From Balaenoptera acutorostrata (taxonomy: Eukaryota > Chordata > Mammalia > Artiodactyla > Balaenopteridae), in contig NC_080067.1 of NCBI RefSeq assembly GCF_949987535.1, positions 56,974,405-57,038,404 of the forward strand: a stretch of 64,000 nt of DNA. Reading direction: 5' to 3'. Both the position numbers and the translations under genes were made by a program. The notes below the pieces were generated by a model. The model did not search any database, had not been told where the DNA came from, and saw nothing but the letters and a program-made list of their open reading frames with translations. The stretch's first letter is position 1. Each line of letters begins with the position of its first letter. This document shows, piece by piece, positions 61,234-64,000 of the stretch.

Positions 61234-61872
61234 ATGGGAATAGGAACATACGTATTGATAATTACCTTAAATGTAAATGGATTAAATGCTCCAGCCAAAA
61301 GACATAGACTGGCTGAATGGATACAGAAACAAGACCCGTATACATGCTGTCAACAAGAGACCCACTTCAGACCTAGGGACACATACGGAATGAAAGTGAG
61401 GGGATGGAAAAAGATATTCCATGCAAATGGAAATCAAAAGAAAGCTGGAGTAGCAATTCTCATATCAGACAAAATAGACTTTAAAATAAAGACTATTACA
61501 AGAGGCAAAGAAAGACACTACATAATGATCAAGGGATCAATCCAAGAAGAAGATGTAACAATTGTAAATATTTATGCACCCAACATCGGAGCACCTCAAT
61601 ACATAAGGCAAATGCTAACAGCCATAAAAGGGGAAATCGACAGTAACACAATCATAGTAGGAGACTTCAACACCCCACTTTTACCAATGGACAGATCATC
61701 CAAAATGAAAATAAATAAGGAAACACAAGCTTTAAATGACACATTTAACAAGATGGACTTAATTGATATTTATAGGACATTCCATCCAAAAACAGCAGAA
61801 TACACTTTCAACTGCTCATGGAACTTTCTCCAGGATAGAACATATCTTGGGTCACAAATCAAGCCTTGGTAA
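61234..61872 (+). pseudogene. L1 ORF2 endonuclease part, frameshifted
   Basis: The ORF2 start follows ORF1 by 58 nt. The apurinic-endonuclease-like fold is recognisable: LNVNGLNAPAKRHRL, QETH (metal-binding Glu), IVNIYAPN and VGDFNTPL. A frameshift at about 61800-61812 moves the last part of the domain into another frame, where RIEHILGHKS and FSDHS (the catalytic Asp-His) are found, up to about 61920. A second one-base loss lies near 62036. Confidence 0.88.
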
Positions 61873-62390
61873 ATTTAAGAAAATTGAAATCATATCAAGT
61901 ATCTTTTCCGACCACAGCACTATGAGACTAGATATCAATTACAGGAAAAACTGTAAAAAATACAAACACATGGAGACTAAACAATATGCTACTAAATAAC
62001 CAAGAGATCACTGAAGAAATCAATGAGGAAATCAAAAATACCTAGAAACAAATGACAATGAAAACACGACGACCCAAAACCTATGGGATGCAGCAAAAGC
62101 AGTTCTAAGAGGGAAGTTTACAGCAATACAATCCTACCTCAAGGAACAAGAAACATCTCAAATAAACAACCTAACCTTACACCTAAAGCAGTTGGAGAAA
62201 GAAGAACAAAAAAAACCCCAAAGTTAGCAGAAGGAAAGAAATCATAAAGATTAGATCAGAAATAAATGAAAAAGAAATGAAAAAGACAATAGCAAAGATC
62301 AATAAAACTAAAAGCTGGTTCTTTGAGAAGATAAATGAAATTGATAAACCATTAGCCAGATGCATCAAGAAAAAAAGGGAGAAGACTTAA

Positions 62391-63542
62391 ATCAATAGAA
62401 TTAGAAATGAAAAAGGAGAAGTAGCAACTGACACTGCAGAAATACAAAGGATCATGACAGAATACTACAAGCAACTATATGCCAATAAAATGGACAACCT
62501 GGAAGAAATGGACAAATTCTTAGAAAAGCACAACCTTCTGAGACTGAACCAGGAAGAAATACAAAATATAAACAGACCAAGCACAAGCACTGAATTTGAG
62601 ACTGTGATTAAAAATCTTCCAACAAACAAAAGCCCAGGACCAGATGGCTTCACAGGCGAATTCTATCAAACATTTAGAGAAGAGCTAACACCTAGCCTTC
62701 TCAAACTCTTCCAAAATACAGCAGAGGGAGGAACACTCCCAAACTCATTCTACGAGGCCACCATCACCCTGATACCAAAACCAGAAAAAAATGTCACAAA
62801 AAAAGAAAACTACAGGCCAATATCACTGATGAACATAGATGCAAAAATCCTCAACAAAATACTAGCAAACGGAATCCAACAGCACATTAAAAGGCTCATA
62901 CAGCATGATCAAGTGGGGTTTATCCCAGGAATGCAAGGATTCTTCAATATACACAAATCAATCAGTGTGATAAACCATATTAATGAACTGAAGCAGAAAA
63001 ACCATATGATCATCTCAATAGATGCAGAGAAAGCTTTTGACAAAATTCAACACCCATTTATGATAAAAACTCTTCAGAAAGTAGGCATAGAGGGAACCTA
63101 CCTCAACATAATAAAAGCCATATATGACAAACCCACAGCCACCATCGTTTATAATGGTGAAAAACTGAAACCATTTCCTCTAAGATCAGGAACAAGACAA
63201 GGTTGTCCACTCTCACCACTGTTATTCAACATAGTTTTGGAAGTTTCAGCCACAGCAATCAGAGAAGAAAAAGAAATAAAAGGAATCCAAATCGGAAAAG
63301 AAGAAGTAAAACCGTCACTATTTGCAGATAACATGATACTATACATAGAGGATCCTAAAGATGCTACCAGAAAACAACTAGAGCTAATCAATGAATTTGG
63401 TAGAGTAGCAGGATACAAAATTAATGCACAGAAATCTCTTGCATTCCTATACACTAATGATGAAAAATCTGAAAGAGAAATTAAGGAAACACTCGCATTT
63501 ACCATTGCAAAGAATAAAATACCTAGGAATAAACCAACCTAA
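62391..63542 (+). pseudogene. L1 ORF2 reverse transcriptase part, active site mutated
   Basis: Open frame directly after a nonsense TAA at 62388-62390 (one base from CAA). Reverse transcriptase motifs appear in order: [21 protein letters not shown] with [58 protein letters not shown], then FADNMILY. In active L1 the last motif is FADD. Here the second Asp codon is AAC (63330-63332), which would abolish catalysis. A frameshift near 63505 ends the frame. Confidence 0.9.
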
Positions 63543-64000
63543 GGAGACAGAAGACCTGTATGCAGACTACTATTGACACTGATGAAAGTAATTAAAGATG
63601 ATACAAACAGATGGAGAGATATACCATGTTCTTGGATTGGAAGAATCAACATTGTGAAAATGACTGTACTACCCAAAGCAATCTACAGATTCAATGCAAT
63701 CCCTATCAAACTACCAATGGCATTTTTCACAGAACTAGAACAAAAAATTTCACAATTTGTATGGAAACACAAAAGACCCCGAATAGCCAAAGCAATCTTG
63801 AGAAAGAAAAACAGAGCTGGAGGAATCAGGCGCCCTGACTTCCGACTATACTACAAAGCTACAGTAATCAAGACAGTATGGTACTGGCACAAAAACAAAT
63901 ATAGATCATTGGAATAGGATAGAAAGCCCAGAGATAAACCCATGCACGTATGGTCACCTTATATTTGATAAAGGAGGCAAGAATATCCAATGGAGAAAAG
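63543..64000 (+). pseudogene. L1 ORF2 post-RT part, partial
   Basis: The frame 63573-63917 holds [34 protein letters not shown] and [17 protein letters not shown], all typical of the region after the L1 RT domain. A one-base shift near 63895 moves the rest to another frame, which stays open to the end of the window. Confidence 0.85.

Larger units (their letters stand above)
59915..64000 (+). mobile_element. L1 LINE (sense), runs off the window
   Basis: Sense L1 with a partial 5'UTR (about 59915-60320, including 'ggtggcagactaggacgaca'), ORF1, a 58-nt spacer, and ORF2 from 61234. The last part of ORF2, the 3'UTR and tail lie beyond 64000. ORF2 carries several frameshifts, a nonsense codon and an active-site change, so this copy cannot move by itself. 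It is much better preserved than the antisense L1s at 28.7-40.7 kb. Confidence 0.92.

Noticed and set aside
1..64000. CRISPR array, operon or other prokaryote-type system
   Set aside because: The window is clearly mammalian. All direct repeats found are microsatellites, a minisatellite, or target-site duplications of retroelements.

Overview
This is a stretch of mammalian nuclear DNA, almost certainly from a cetacean or a close relative. The clearest marker is a set of twelve tRNA-derived CHR-type SINEs, most about 300 bp with an AATAAA-type tail, which belong to the whale/hippo/ruminant lineage. No ruminant-specific BovB or Bov-tA elements were seen. The remainder is typical old mammalian DNA: L2, MIR, CR1/L3, MaLR-type LTRs, Tigger and hAT transposons, and L1s of several ages. 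Nothing here suggests a bacterial, viral or organellar sequence.

Protein-coding content is sparse. I can support one spliced gene, on the minus strand, running from at least 54332 down to a polyadenylation site near 18295. Three exons have canonical splice signals and all junctions are phase 0: 54332-54195 (probable start codon, coiled coil), 51603-51520 (coiled coil) and 18607-18485 (basic C-terminus with stop, followed by a short 3'UTR with AATAAA). A fourth exon at 41886-41800 is possible. The product would be a small coiled-coil protein that I cannot name.

Layout: 1-18.3 kb is intergenic. It holds old repeats, a retroposed insertion with a perfect 16-bp target duplication and two poly(A) tracts (6342-7220), and a decayed processed pseudogene of UBE2N (Ubc13) at about 15483-16010. 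From 18.3 to 54.3 kb lie the gene's exons and very large introns. The intron between 18.6 and 41.8 kb contains a nest of retroelements at 28.7-40.7 kb: an old antisense L1 interrupted by three SINEs and a second L1, which is itself interrupted by a third L1 insertion carrying about 720 bp of unrelated GC-rich DNA at its 5' end. From 54.3 to 59.9 kb is mostly unique sequence with a MaLR LTR. From 59.9 kb to the window end is a sense-oriented L1 with a nearly open ORF1 but a broken ORF2, including loss of one reverse-transcriptase active-site aspartate.

Repeat family names come from recognising consensus-like sequence by eye, so boundaries are approximate unless a target-site duplication is cited. 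No RNA gene, CRISPR array or novel enzymatic system was found. The most unusual items are the chimeric L1 insertion, the double-poly(A) retrocopy and the unidentified coiled-coil gene.
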